Shown: positions 7,976-17,104 of the stretch, piece by piece
Position numbering within the stretch: the first letter of the stretch is position 1
Layout: each line of letters begins with the position of its first letter
Assembly: GCA_022711595.1 (NCBI GenBank)
Contig: JAKLET010000001.1
Span: 124,001-188,000 of the forward strand
Direction of reading: 5' to 3'
DNA from: Deltaproteobacteria bacterium
GTDB taxonomy: Bacteria; Desulfobacterota; Syntrophorhabdia; Syntrophorhabdales; Syntrophorhabdaceae
DNA length: 64,000 nucleotides
The notes under the pieces: model-generated
The model's input: only the letters and a program-made list of their open reading frames with translations
Told to the model about the DNA's origin: nothing
Databases searched by the model: none
Position numbers and translations under genes: made by a program

Positions 7976-8476
7976 TTATTGGAGCGCTTTTATCTGTTCG
8001 TTGAGCTTATTGAAACGTTTCTCAAAATATTTCTTCGCTATTTCGCGGTCCTTTTCCCGGCGCTCCTGCTTGAAACCGGGAAATCCGTAGAGATTATCGA
8101 TGAACTTCAACACCTCCGGGATCGCCCGCTGTGCGTTCTCATCCCTGGGCTCTGCCAGGGAAAGCTTTCCCTGGAGCGTCACCCAGACGGAAAAAAGCGG
8201 CGTCCTCTTGTCCTGGTATTCCTTATCGCTGAGGTTCGCCGAGGCGTCGGTCTTCATGACCGGACCGGTCGCCTCCCAGAGTTTTTGCACCCTCTGGCCC
8301 GGAGTCCCCTCTGCGGGCACCGAAAAGTCACCGGCCTTCTGCTTTTCGCCCTGTGCACCGGTCTTGCCGCCGGAAGGACCCGTACCCTCCCTGGATGGCT
8401 CCCCGCAGCCTCCAAAAACCGCCATTAAGCAGATCATCACAAATAAGCAAAAGGCCTTCGCCGTTAAACCATTCAT
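7976..8476 (-). CDS. Putative lipoprotein, unknown function
   Basis: 166 aa. N-terminal signal with lipobox VFGGC (Cys ~24), then a low-complexity linker rich in Gly/Ser/Pro, then a predicted helical domain ending in a charged coiled-coil-like segment (KQERREKDREIAKKYFEKRF). GGAGGT lies about 10 nt before the ATG. No family recognised. Stand-alone gene, converging on the chagasin-like gene. Confidence 0.65.
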   Translation of the reverse strand: MNGLTAKAFCLFVMICLMAVFGGCGEPSREGTGPSGGKTGAQGEKQKAGDFSVPAEGTPGQRVQKLWEATGPVMKTDASANLSDKEYQDKRTPLFSVWVTLQGKLSLAEPRDENAQRAIPEVLKFIDNLYGFPGFKQERREKDREIAKKYFEKRFNKLNEQIKALQ

Positions 8477-8634
8477 CTTTTTAAGTACCTCCTTGTACGC
8501 GTTTTTTCACGACGGCCGCTCATCGATCCCGGCAAGACGTCTTCAAGCCGCAATATATCACTCCCAGCATGACAATGCAAGGCGCGCCCGGCCGAAAGCA
8601 TTCTTTAAAAAACCGATGTTTTATACCTCCAATG

Positions 8635-8659
8635 TGACAATAATATTTTTTTATTGTCA
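8635..8659. promoter_or_regulatory. Palindrome upstream of the hybrid kinase (possible operator)
   Basis: TGACAATAA (8635-8643), 7-nt AT spacer, TTATTGTCA (8651-8659): a perfect 9+9 inverted repeat in the divergent spacer. A second one, TGCGTC-AA-GACGCA, lies at 8710-8723 in the probable 5' leader. Both could be operator sites; neither was matched to a known regulator. Confidence 0.4.
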
Positions 8660-8758
8660 TTCACTGGATCAGGTGGTATAAAGACGTCAAACAGACAATC
8701 TATAAACTTTGCGTCAAGACGCAAGAATTGATCGAAACAACGAGGAAGCAACGCAATA

Positions 8759-11200
8759 GTGCGGACATTCAGAATTGGTCAAAGAATGCGCTTCGGCATC
8801 AGGAAAAAGGGTATCATTGCACTTTTTTCACTGATCTGTCTTTTTTCTGTCTCATTGCATGTCGTCCATGGCGACGCGCCGCAGCGGACAAAAGACAGCA
8901 AGACCCTTATTGTCAAAGGCGATAACAACTCCCCTCCCTTCGAATATCTTCACAACGGTCAGCCGACGGGGTTCAACATCGAGTTGATAAGGGCCGTTGC
9001 CGATGCCGCGGGGCTTAATATCAGCATTGAACTTCGTCCCCTGAACGAAGCACGCGAAGATATGGAAAAAGGTAAAGCCGATATACTCACCGGGATCGCC
9101 CATTCCCCGGAGCAAAATAACCTTTACAGTCTTAGCGTACCCCATTCCATCCAGTCCTTCGACCTCTTCGTCCGGACCGATTCAGCCATTAAGTCCTTAG
9201 AGGGCGCACGGGGCAAGGAGATAATGGTGCAGGAAGGCTCCGCTATGCATGACTTCCTGAAGGAAAAGGAACTCACATCAGATATAATTGCCGTGAAGGA
9301 CGCTTCCGGGATAGCTAAAACGCTTGCGGCGGGACAGCACGACGCGGCCCTGCTCAGTAAAGTACAGGGGCTCTATTTCATCAACACCGTGGGGCTTAAT
9401 AATATAAAAGCCCTTGGTGTAAAGATCACACCCCGCAAATATTCCTTCGCTGTCCGCAAAGGGGACGATGTTCTGCTCGCCCAGCTCAACGACGGGCTCA
9501 ATATTCTGAAAAGCTCCGGCAAGTTCGACGATCTTCGGGAAAAATGGTTCGGGATCCACGAAAAGAAAAGTATCTGGGAATCGAACGCAAACTATCTGCT
9601 CTATGGCCTCTGCTGCGCCATCGTTGTCCTTATCGTGTGCATCCTCTGGATACTGGGGCTCAGAAAGGGACTGAGGCGACGCACGACACAGCTCGTCAGA
9701 AGCAGGGACCTCTATCGCCTGCTTGTCGAGAATGCCCCGGAAGGTGTGATCGTCCTGGTAGAAAACAAGCCTGTTCTTGTCAATTCCAGGGCCGTGCGCA
9801 TAACCGGCTTCTTTCCTGAAGAGCTGACCGCAAAAACTCTTGCCGAGATCGTCTACCCCCAGGACCGCGGCCCTGTAGTTGAGGCACACCGGAAGATCGT
9901 CACGGGAGAGGCAAAAAACCTGGAGCTCTCTTTCAGGATCACGGACAAAGAGGGCACGACGAAGTGGATCATCAGTAATGCCGTGCATGTCGATTGGGAC
10001 GGGATACCCGGCATCCTGAGCATATTCGCCGATATATCAGGGCAGAAAAAACTGGAGGAGCAATACCTGCAAGCCCAGAAAATGGAGGCTATAGGTCAAT
10101 TGGCAGGCGGCATAGCGCATGATTTCAACAATATTCTCACAGCGATCATAGGTTATGGCAATCTTCTGAAATTGAAGGCGGCCGGTGATATGGTGCTGAA
10201 AAGGTATGCGGACAACATCCTCGGATGCTCCGACCGTGCCGCCAATCTCATAAAAGGACTGCTGGCTTTCAGTAAAAAACAGGTGCATGACCCTAAACCG
10301 ACCGACCTCCATGACATGATCGGCGGAGCGGAAAAGATGCTTCGCCGGATCATTGGTGAAGATATCGAGTTTTCGCTTATTTTTTCTAAAACAAGCCTGG
10401 TCGTGAACGCCGACAGCGGACAGTTCATACAGGTGCTCATGAACCTCGCCACGAACGCCCGGGACGCCATGCCGAAAGGCGGCAAACTGACCATACGGAC
10501 CCAGCCGGTAGAGATCGACGATGCTACGATGGAGATGGGGGGGCTGACGGGAAGCAGGAATTACGCCCTGGTAACCTTCGAAGATACCGGCGTCGGCATG
10601 GACGAGTCGACGGTGGAAAACATCTTTGATCCCGCCTTCACCACAAAGGATTCCGGAAAGGGCTCCGGCCTCGGCCTTGCCACTGTTTACGGCATCATTA
10701 AACAGCAAAAAGGAGTGGTTACCGTCCACAGTAACCCCGGCTCCGGGACAACTTTCAACATCTACCTGCCCCTCGTGGATTCCCCGCTCCGGGCCGACGA
10801 AAAGATACGCCCCTACCCGCTTTTACGCGGAACAGAAACGATCCTTCTGTGTGAGGATGAACCGGATATCAGGAAATTCATCAGGGAGGTCCTGGAATCG
10901 AACGGTTACGGCGTCATAGAGGCGCGAGACGGCGAAGAGGCTATAGAAGCTTTCCGGTATCACCGGGAAAAAATAAGCCTTGTTATCCTCGATGTCATCA
11001 TGCCTAAAAAAAGCGGGAAGGATGTCCACGACATGATCCTGGAGATCAACCCCTTCATCAAAACCATCTTCATGAGCGGATATACATCGGACATCCTGCA
11101 GAAGGAAGGCCTCACCGAATCCACAGCACGATGCATCTTCAAACCGATCGAGATAAACAATCTGCTGACAGAGGTGAGAAGAACGCTGGATGGGATGTAA
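8759..11200 (+). CDS. Hybrid sensor histidine kinase with periplasmic solute-binding sensor, PAS and receiver domains
   Basis: 813 aa starting at GTG (GAGGA about 10 nt upstream); an ATG at 8786 lacks a ribosome-binding site. Domains in order: signal/TM (~18-38), SBP_bac_3 periplasmic ligand-binding domain (~45-265, PPFEYLHNGQPTGFNIELI), TM (~280-302), PAS (~320-435), HisKA with phospho-acceptor His ~454 in GGIAHDFNN, HATPase_c (DTGVGMDES, GSGLGLATVYGI) and a C-terminal receiver with Asp ~745 (LVILDVIMP). It likely senses an amino acid or organic acid outside the inner membrane. No partner regulator adjoins it, so the receiver must pass on or sink the phosphate. Confidence 0.92.
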   Translation: MRTFRIGQRMRFGIRKKGIIALFSLICLFSVSLHVVHGDAPQRTKDSKTLIVKGDNNSPPFEYLHNGQPTGFNIELIRAVADAAGLNISIELRPLNEAREDMEKGKADILTGIAHSPEQNNLYSLSVPHSIQSFDLFVRTDSAIKSLEGARGKEIMVQEGSAMHDFLKEKELTSDIIAVKDASGIAKTLAAGQHDAALLSKVQGLYFINTVGLNNIKALGVKITPRKYSFAVRKGDDVLLAQLNDGLNILKSSGKFDDLREKWFGIHEKKSIWESNANYLLYGLCCAIVVLIVCILWILGLRKGLRRRTTQLVRSRDLYRLLVENAPEGVIVLVENKPVLVNSRAVRITGFFPEELTAKTLAEIVYPQDRGPVVEAHRKIVTGEAKNLELSFRITDKEGTTKWIISNAVHVDWDGIPGILSIFADISGQKKLEEQYLQAQKMEAIGQLAGGIAHDFNNILTAIIGYGNLLKLKAAGDMVLKRYADNILGCSDRAANLIKGLLAFSKKQVHDPKPTDLHDMIGGAEKMLRRIIGEDIEFSLIFSKTSLVVNADSGQFIQVLMNLATNARDAMPKGGKLTIRTQPVEIDDATMEMGGLTGSRNYALVTFEDTGVGMDESTVENIFDPAFTTKDSGKGSGLGLATVYGIIKQQKGVVTVHSNPGSGTTFNIYLPLVDSPLRADEKIRPYPLLRGTETILLCEDEPDIRKFIREVLESNGYGVIEARDGEEAIEAFRYHREKISLVILDVIMPKKSGKDVHDMILEINPFIKTIFMSGYTSDILQKEGLTESTARCIFKPIEINNLLTEVRRTLDGM

Positions 11201-11215
11201 AAAAAACAGTTTAAG

Positions 11216-11314
11216 CCGCTCGAACTGTTTGAACCGTTTCAACGGGAAAGACTAAAAAGATTTAAGGTCGTTAACGGCTGGAACATTTCAAACGGCTGAA
11301 ACGGTTGGAGCTGG
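11216..11314. repeat. 9-nt-phased inverted repeat between converging genes
   Basis: Left arm 11216-11243 is made of nonamer-like units (GCTCGAACT, GTTTGAACC, GTTTCAACG); right arm 11286-11314 is its near complement. Aligning the arms, about 22 of 28 positions pair, with mismatches recurring at the same place in each 9-nt unit. It could act as a two-way terminator. Confidence 0.7.
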
Positions 11315-11317
11315 TTT

Positions 11318-11968
11318 TTACCTGTTTATCTTTTCCCCGCACTCCGGGCAGAATTTTACCGAAGGCGAGATCTCCGCTGAGCACGCCGGGCATGTGCTCT
11401 TCTGTGCGAGCTTGTGTCCGCACTCCGGGCAGAACTTTGCCCCCTTTGTCTCGGCTCCGCACTCGGGACATTTCAACTGGTGCTCCGTCCTGACATCCCG
11501 CTTTTTCCCTTTCCTGATGCCCGCATTGACCGCCTCTTCCGTTGCGCCGTATATCTCGCCCTGCACCCTGGCAGCCTCCACTTCGGTCTGCACATCAGGC
11601 GCACAGTTAAGGCATAGCCCTTTGTCGTTGTTCCAGCATACATCGCACACATACTGATAGCACCTGGCACACCGGTGGAAGTGGTTCTTTGCCTGTTCAA
11701 CGGCGCCCTGGAATGCCTCGTCATGGGCACTGCCGTAGCCTGAACGTGCCAGTCCGTCAGCCGCACTTGCGGCACCGCCTATGATGCCGCCGAACATCCC
11801 CGAGGCCTTCTGGAGCCAGCCCGTTGCCTGGCCGCTCCGGAAAGGAACGAATTCGGTCCTCCACGTTTCATTGCACCGCTCACAATAAAACTCGAACTGG
11901 AACCCTGCATTGACGCCGCTCTCGACGGACATGTCATTATAATTATCGCTGAATTTAAGCTCTTTCAT
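11318..11968 (-). CDS. Zinc-ribbon protein, unknown function
   Basis: 216 aa from ATG 11968 (GGAGA upstream). Contains one CxxC near the start (FYCERCNETW), a Gly/Ala-rich hydrophobic segment, a CxxC/CxxC/CxxC cluster in the middle (CARCYQYVCDVCW, CLNCAPDV) and two zinc ribbons at the C terminus (CPECGAETKGAKFCPECG and CPACSAEISPSVKFCPECG). Probably a cytoplasmic metal-stabilised adaptor. The double C-terminal ribbon is common in uncharacterised proteins; no specific function can be assigned. Confidence 0.75.
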   Translation of the reverse strand: MKELKFSDNYNDMSVESGVNAGFQFEFYCERCNETWRTEFVPFRSGQATGWLQKASGMFGGIIGGAASAADGLARSGYGSAHDEAFQGAVEQAKNHFHRCARCYQYVCDVCWNNDKGLCLNCAPDVQTEVEAARVQGEIYGATEEAVNAGIRKGKKRDVRTEHQLKCPECGAETKGAKFCPECGHKLAQKSTCPACSAEISPSVKFCPECGEKINR

Positions 11969-12034
11969 GGTCTCTCCTCTTCGGAAAATATCTAAAGCGT
12001 GAACATTGTAACACAACGATTATAAATGATAAAG

Positions 12035-12125
12035 ATAGTTTGAACGTTTGAATCTTTGTGTAGCGATTTTCAAAGAAAGGAACTCTTCTTTTCCTTGAAA
12101 CGGTTCACAAACATTCAAACTGTGA
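12035..12125. repeat. Intergenic inverted repeat of the nonamer family
   Basis: AGTTTGAACGTTTGAA on the left is mirrored by an AAACATTCAAACT segment on the right, with GGTTCACAAACATTCAAACTG runs in the 9-nt-type pattern. It lies between tcdA and the zinc-ribbon gene (same strand). Confidence 0.5.
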
Positions 12126-12140
12126 AACTGTCTTCGCGGG

Positions 12141-12893
12141 TCAGGAACGTTTCAAGAGCTCGAGGATCACGTAATTCGCGGCTATGAGACCGAAAATGGC
12201 CGGGATCGTCGGAAGGCTCGGGAGGGACCTGCGCGGTCGTCCCCTTACATACGTTCCCGATGTTTCATGCTGTGCCGGAGGGCCGGCCGGATGGGAAGAG
12301 ACCGGCTTTTCCGTGGAATAGACGACAGGGACATCCATGGCCACCTTGCGGTTTCTCAGGTAGCGCCGGAGGGTGCGGGCAAGGGGGCACACGCTGGTCT
12401 TCCCAAGAGAGTCGATCCGCACACTCATCGGGTCTGTCTTTCCCGCCGCCCCAAGCACACATATGACCGGCAGGGCCCGCTCCACACACTGGCTGACAAG
12501 CTCCGCCTTGGGGTTCATACTGTCGATGGCGTCGATGACAAAATCGAGGTCCCCGCCGAGAAGCTCTCCCGTGGTGTCATGATGGAAAAACTCGTGGCGG
12601 GCGTCGACCTCCATAAAAGGGTTGATCTCTGCAAGGCGCCGTCTTGCAACGTCCACCTTTTTCTCACCCACATTCGTCGCAAGGGCAAGAAGCTGTCTGT
12701 TCACATCGGGTGGTTTGATGATGTCACAATCGACAAGCCGTATCCCGCCTATGCCTCCTCTGCAGAGCGCCTCTGCCGCATAAGAGCCGACACCGCCGAG
12801 ACCTACAACGGCAACGGTGCTGCCCTGGAGCCTTTCGAAGCCCTCGCGCCCGTAAAGCATGATGCTCCGTGAAAAAAAGTCTTCCCTGACCAT
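12141..12893 (-). CDS. tcdA: tRNA threonylcarbamoyladenosine dehydratase (TcdA/CsdL, ThiF family)
   Basis: 250 aa E1-like enzyme that in characterised members dehydrates t6A37 of tRNA to the cyclic form ct6A using ATP. Visible: N-terminal RSIMLYGREGFERL, the Rossmann ATP-binding VVGLGGVGSYAAEAL (~29-43), the VDCDIIKPPDVNRQ segment typical of TcdA, and AIDSMNPKAEL. Length matches the family. The ATG overlaps the stop of the tatD-type gene by 1 nt (TAATG), so the two are coupled. Confidence 0.88.
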   Translation of the reverse strand: MVREDFFSRSIMLYGREGFERLQGSTVAVVGLGGVGSYAAEALCRGGIGGIRLVDCDIIKPPDVNRQLLALATNVGEKKVDVARRRLAEINPFMEVDARHEFFHHDTTGELLGGDLDFVIDAIDSMNPKAELVSQCVERALPVICVLGAAGKTDPMSVRIDSLGKTSVCPLARTLRRYLRNRKVAMDVPVVYSTEKPVSSHPAGPPAQHETSGTYVRGRPRRSLPSLPTIPAIFGLIAANYVILELLKRS

Positions 12894-13693
12894 TACGGCG
12901 CCCCGCTCGCTGCCGGTATGGAAAAGACCCTCGCGGCGTTGCGTGTTGAAATGCGGCAGACCTCGTCATAAGGGACACCCCTGACCTCGGCGACCTTCCG
13001 GGCGACCTCGACCGCGTGGTGGGGTTCCACGCAGGAAGCCACTGTTGTCTGCGTCGCGATAGACGGAGCGTCCGTTTCGAGAAGCAGCCTTCCTTCTGGC
13101 ACCTGATGCGCGCAGCGATGGTATTTTTTTGCGCCCTGCCTCGTCACTGAGCCGGAAAAGGAGATATAACAACCAAGATCAATAAATCTTTCCATCACCT
13201 CGAAGCTTCCCGAGAAGGAGTGGAGCACCACATCCATCTTTCCCCTGTACGCGGTCAGGATATCGTAAAGCAGGCCGTGCGCCTTCCTGCAATGGACAAT
13301 AACAGGCAGGCCGAGGTTCGCGGCCATGTCGAGCTGCGCGACCAATGCCTTCTCCTGAACCTCTCGCGCAGGCATCCCCTGAGCGAGGTCAAGACCGATC
13401 TCCCCCACAGCAGACGTTCCGGGCCGCTTTAAGTAGTACTCCACGTCTTCAAGGCCTCCGCCATCCAGATACCAGGGATGGATCCCGAAGGCCGGGAAAA
13501 CCGCTTTGGGATAACGCCCGGCAAGTTCAAGGGTCCTCGGCAGCGAAGCGCGATCATAGGCAGGCACGACACAGGCCGTGACGCCCTTTCCCCGCGCACG
13601 GGAAAGAACGTCGCCAACGGAGCCCTCAAAAGAGGGGTCGTTGAGGTGACAATGTGTGTCAATGAGAATGCCTCCCTGCACGTCTCTTTCCAT
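12893..13693 (-). CDS. TatD-family metal-dependent deoxyribonuclease/hydrolase
   Basis: About 266 aa. Metal-binding signatures of the TatD family are all present: IDTHCHLND at the start, FGIHPWYL, GEIGLD, VIVHCRKA, HSFSG and ETDAPS. Members are Mg-dependent 3'-5' exonucleases or general hydrolases. Start uncertain: ATG 13693 lacks a clear ribosome site; a GTG at 13681 has GGAAAG just upstream; the frame is open to 13729. Coupled to tcdA. Confidence 0.85.
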   Translation of the reverse strand: MERDVQGGILIDTHCHLNDPSFEGSVGDVLSRARGKGVTACVVPAYDRASLPRTLELAGRYPKAVFPAFGIHPWYLDGGGLEDVEYYLKRPGTSAVGEIGLDLAQGMPAREVQEKALVAQLDMAANLGLPVIVHCRKAHGLLYDILTAYRGKMDVVLHSFSGSFEVMERFIDLGCYISFSGSVTRQGAKKYHRCAHQVPEGRLLLETDAPSIATQTTVASCVEPHHAVEVARKVAEVRGVPYDEVCRISTRNAARVFSIPAASGAP

Positions 13694-13862
13694 TGAGTAA
13701 ATGTACCATCTTTGGGTACACGGTGACAAGGGAAGGGAGCGGAGAGAAAGGTCCGTCCGCCCCCGGGAAATTTTTCAGGCCTCCGCTATATCGCTGACAA
13801 GAGGCAATTCGTATGTTATATAAAAAGGAAAGCAATTAAAATATTCTGCCCAGGAGAAAAAT

Positions 13863-14447
13863 ATGGAGGAACGAGAAATTATCGAAAGGATCAGCAAGGT
13901 TTTTGAAGAAACACTTCCCATCCTGAACAACATCTACAGGGGTTTTGCAGGCCAGAAGATCAATCTCCTCAGGGACAGCAAGGTACAATTCAGGGAATCA
14001 CTGAAAAGATCGCTCCCCGATATAGAAAAGCTTGTCGAAGAGAAAGACAAAAAAGAAGCGGTACAAAAGTTTCTCACTGCACTCCCTCACCTCCAGCGCG
14101 TCGCGCTGGCCCTCGACAGCCTTGTGGAGAAAATGGAAGCAAAGGTTGAAGCCAACGTGCTTTTCACTCAGAAGGCCCTTGATGAAATAAAGCAGCTCAT
14201 GGTGGCTGTCGGCGCCGAGTTCACCAATGTAAAGGATTATTACATAACAAGGAACCCAAAGCTCAAGGAACAGATACGGACCGACATGGAAAAGGTCAGG
14301 CAGATGATAGACGATTTTGACCACGTCCACCAGAACCGGTTGATCACCGGCGTATGCATGCCCCAGGCCTCGTATTTGTATATCGATATGACCGACTCCC
14401 TGAAAAGGATGGCGAAAGAGCTTGATGCCTTCGCCGAAAATATTTAA
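13863..14447 (+). CDS. PhoU-like/DUF47-type helical protein
   Basis: 194 aa, almost entirely alpha-helical and charged, consistent with a PhoU-type three-helix bundle. No catalytic motif. AGGAG precedes the ATG at about 8 nt. It is convergent with pstSCAB, 0.2 kb away, and may act on phosphate signalling or on a Pit-type transporter (inference). Weak similarity only; a generic coiled-coil protein is the alternative. Confidence 0.55.
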   Translation: MEEREIIERISKVFEETLPILNNIYRGFAGQKINLLRDSKVQFRESLKRSLPDIEKLVEEKDKKEAVQKFLTALPHLQRVALALDSLVEKMEAKVEANVLFTQKALDEIKQLMVAVGAEFTNVKDYYITRNPKLKEQIRTDMEKVRQMIDDFDHVHQNRLITGVCMPQASYLYIDMTDSLKRMAKELDAFAENI

Positions 14448-14658
14448 GCCTTAAAGCCGGTCAGTGACCGAACGGGCGGCCGGGCGGGAGGACAGGAACA
14501 AGCTTCATGGTTTAGGAACCGTTCCGGGGTGAAAATTCGGCGGCGAAACAGGATCAGCATGACAGCCCGGAGTGCGATTACCGGCAGATGTCAAAGGGAA
14601 TTGCGGATTACGTGAAAGGGCAATCCATCTCACTTTTACACGGTAATTCCATTGTCGA

Positions 14659-15369
14659 TCACATGATCTCTTTCTCTTCAGAGAACCTGACAACCCTGTC
14701 CGCAATCCTTTTCACCTGATCGAGGTAGTGCGAAACGGCAAGGATGGTGGTCCTTTCCCTGAGATGGAGGATCAGTTCCTCAATGACCTCCGCCGCTTTG
14801 CCATCCAGTGATGATGTGGGCTCGTCGAGCAGGAGCACTTCCGGTTCAAGTACAAGTGACCGCGCTATGCAAAGCCTCTGCTGCTGGCCGCCGGAAAGGG
14901 CGAATGCACTGTGATTCAGGCGGTCTTTGACCTCATCCCACAGATAGGCCTTTCTCAATGCCTCCTCCACTTTCCGGTCAATGAGCTTTTTGTCCTTTTC
15001 GCCGGACAGTTTGAAAGGAAAAGCGACATTGCGGAAAATGCTCATCGGCAGGGGGTTTGGTTTCTGAAAGACCGTCCCTACAAGTTTTCGCAGGTGCGAT
15101 GGTGAAATGGAGCTGTCATGGATATCCATGAGACGTCCGCCCAGCTTCATCTCCACCCTGCCTGACAACTGTGCCCGGGGTATGTTCTCCCAGAGGCGGT
15201 TGAGCGTCATGAGCAAGGTGGACTTCCCCACGCCTGAAGGCCCTACGATCGCGGTCACGGCAAACTCCTCGAAATTCTCGTTCATACCGTTCAGGATCCG
15301 CCGCCCCCTGTAGGAAAAGGTCAGATCCGTCACTCTGATCTTGGTATTTTCAATGTGGTTATTGTTCAT
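14659..15369 (-). CDS. pstB: Phosphate ABC transporter ATPase PstB
   Basis: 236 aa cytoplasmic ATPase of the high-affinity phosphate importer. Walker A GPSGVGKST (~43-51), Q-loop VFQKPNPLPMSI typical of PstB, signature LSGGQQQRL, Walker B LLLDEPTSSLD, H-loop AVSHYLDQ. ATG overlaps the pstA stop by 4 nt. Last gene of the pst operon; no phoU or phoB follows. Confidence 0.92.
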   Translation of the reverse strand: MNNNHIENTKIRVTDLTFSYRGRRILNGMNENFEEFAVTAIVGPSGVGKSTLLMTLNRLWENIPRAQLSGRVEMKLGGRLMDIHDSSISPSHLRKLVGTVFQKPNPLPMSIFRNVAFPFKLSGEKDKKLIDRKVEEALRKAYLWDEVKDRLNHSAFALSGGQQQRLCIARSLVLEPEVLLLDEPTSSLDGKAAEVIEELILHLRERTTILAVSHYLDQVKRIADRVVRFSEEKEIM

Positions 15370-16247
15370 GCCCTGTAGAATGCCATATATGTTAATCGTT
15401 TTTTAATAAAAAAAGCCGCCGAGAAGAGAACGACGCACATGGCGAGAAGGATGATCGAAGCCCCGTAGCCGGTCAGCAGTTCCTCCGGTGTGGTGTACTG
15501 CGAAGAAATGTAATAGATGTAGAAAGGGAGCGCTTCGTAACTGGAAAGAAGCGATCCCGGTATCCCGGCTGTGGCAACGACACCCGTCAGCATGATAACC
15601 GCGGTATCTTCGGCACAGCGGCCGATGGCAAGGATGACCCCGCTCATGATGCCCGAAAGGGACTTCGGAAGAAGCACATAAAAAATGTTCTGCATCTTTG
15701 TCGCTCCAAGCGCGAGGGCCCCCAGACGGGTGTCTTCCGGGAGGCCGTCAAGTGCCACCTGCGTTGTCCTTATAAGGTACGGCAGTACAAGGAAGGCAAG
15801 AGCAATACTTGATATGAGCAGACAGGGCTGTATTGCCTTCGAAACGTTCTTGTGGAGAAAAACCGAGAAGGCGAACCCAAACAGGCCGATAACTATGGAA
15901 GGGATTCCCGCGAGAATGTCAAAAAAAAGGTTGAACAGTCCCCTTACCCTGTCACCGGCATATTCCGCAAGGTAAATTCCTGTTGCTATCCCCACAGGTA
16001 TGGCCCATGCAACAGACATGACAACGAGAACCAGGGTCCCGGCAATTGCAGGAAAGAGACCGTTGAAGACCTGTTTTTTTAATAACAACGCATCGAGTAT
16101 CCCGGTATCGCCGAAGATCAGCCGGGTGTCGAGGCTGGAATACCCCTTCGCGAACAGAAAGCCCGTGATCGAGAAAACGGCCCCCAGAAGCATTATCGTG
16201 CACAACCATGAAAATCCGGTGACCAGTTTTTCAATTGGTCTTTTCAT
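15366..16247 (-). CDS. pstA: Phosphate ABC transporter permease PstA
   Basis: 293 aa from ATG 16247 (GGGAGACGCG upstream), overlapping pstC by 4 nt (ATGA). Six hydrophobic helices and the inner-membrane EAA-type motif (LGATKMQNIFYVLLPKS). Forms the membrane channel with PstC. Confidence 0.92.
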   Translation of the reverse strand: MKRPIEKLVTGFSWLCTIMLLGAVFSITGFLFAKGYSSLDTRLIFGDTGILDALLLKKQVFNGLFPAIAGTLVLVVMSVAWAIPVGIATGIYLAEYAGDRVRGLFNLFFDILAGIPSIVIGLFGFAFSVFLHKNVSKAIQPCLLISSIALAFLVLPYLIRTTQVALDGLPEDTRLGALALGATKMQNIFYVLLPKSLSGIMSGVILAIGRCAEDTAVIMLTGVVATAGIPGSLLSSYEALPFYIYYISSQYTTPEELLTGYGASIILLAMCVVLFSAAFFIKKRLTYMAFYRA

Positions 16248-17104
16248 CGCGTCTCCCTGTCTGTGAAAGCAAAATAACGGACGCCGATGACGATCGCCGT
16301 CGCGAAGAGATAGAGCACCATCCCGCAAGCAAAGATCGACTTGAACTCAAGGCTTTCGTAGTCTGCGGCGATGACCAGGGCGATATGGGCAGTCAACGCG
16401 CGCGCGGAATCAAAGACCGAACCGGGGATTTGGGTCGAGTTGCCGGCGATCATGAGGGCTACCAGGGTGTCCCCCAGGGCCCTTCCAAAAGCAAGTATCA
16501 GTCCGATGATAATGCCTTTTTTTGCATTGGGAAGAACCACGTAAACAAGTTTCTGCACATTGCTGGCGCCGAGTCCGTCAGCAGCGTCCAGATAAGATGC
16601 CGGCACCCTCTCAAAGCTGTCGTTGAAGAAAAGGACCATTGTGGGAGAGATGAGCACCGACAGCATGAGTGCCGCGGTGATCACCGACATGCCCGATCCT
16701 CCGCTGGCAAGCCCCCGGACAATTGGCACAAGAAGGAATATGCCGACAAATCCGTAGATCACTGTCGGAATACCGGTCATCATCTGGACGATCCTTTTAA
16801 GATAGCGGCCTGACCGCTTTGGCCCTAACACCCCTATGAAACTCGAGCAGCCGATGCTCATCGGAAAAGAGATCGTGACGCTTAAAAACGATATGGCGAG
16901 TGTGCCGACGGTCATCGGCAATATGCCGTAAGAACCATCCCCCGGCGACCAGGAACCGACAAAGATCTGGAATATCTTCCCCCCGCCTAAAAGGGGGAGA
17001 GCCATAAACAGCATAAAACCGAAGATGATGAGCGTTATGGAACCGCTCACTATCGTGGAGAGGAGAAGGGCCCTCTCCACGGCTGTCTCTTTTACCGCTC
17101 TCAC
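16244..17104 (-). CDS. pstC: Phosphate ABC transporter permease PstC
   Basis: 286 aa beginning at GTG 17104, which overlaps the pstS stop (GTGA), so translation is coupled. Six helices; typical PstC signatures GSWSPGDGSYGILPM, GIPTVIYGF and the EAA loop GLGASNVQKLVYVVLPNA. Confidence 0.92.
   Translation of the reverse strand: MRAVKETAVERALLLSTIVSGSITLIIFGFMLFMALPLLGGGKIFQIFVGSWSPGDGSYGILPMTVGTLAISFLSVTISFPMSIGCSSFIGVLGPKRSGRYLKRIVQMMTGIPTVIYGFVGIFLLVPIVRGLASGGSGMSVITAALMLSVLISPTMVLFFNDSFERVPASYLDAADGLGASNVQKLVYVVLPNAKKGIIIGLILAFGRALGDTLVALMIAGNSTQIPGSVFDSARALTAHIALVIAADYESLEFKSIFACGMVLYLFATAIVIGVRYFAFTDRETR

Noticed and set aside
14448-14658. Possible tRNA or small RNA between the PhoU-like gene and pstB
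   Set aside because: No cloverleaf, CCA end or terminator could be traced.
16732-16748. TTGGCAC-like sigma-54 site
   Set aside because: It lies inside the pstC coding region and has no proper -12 box.
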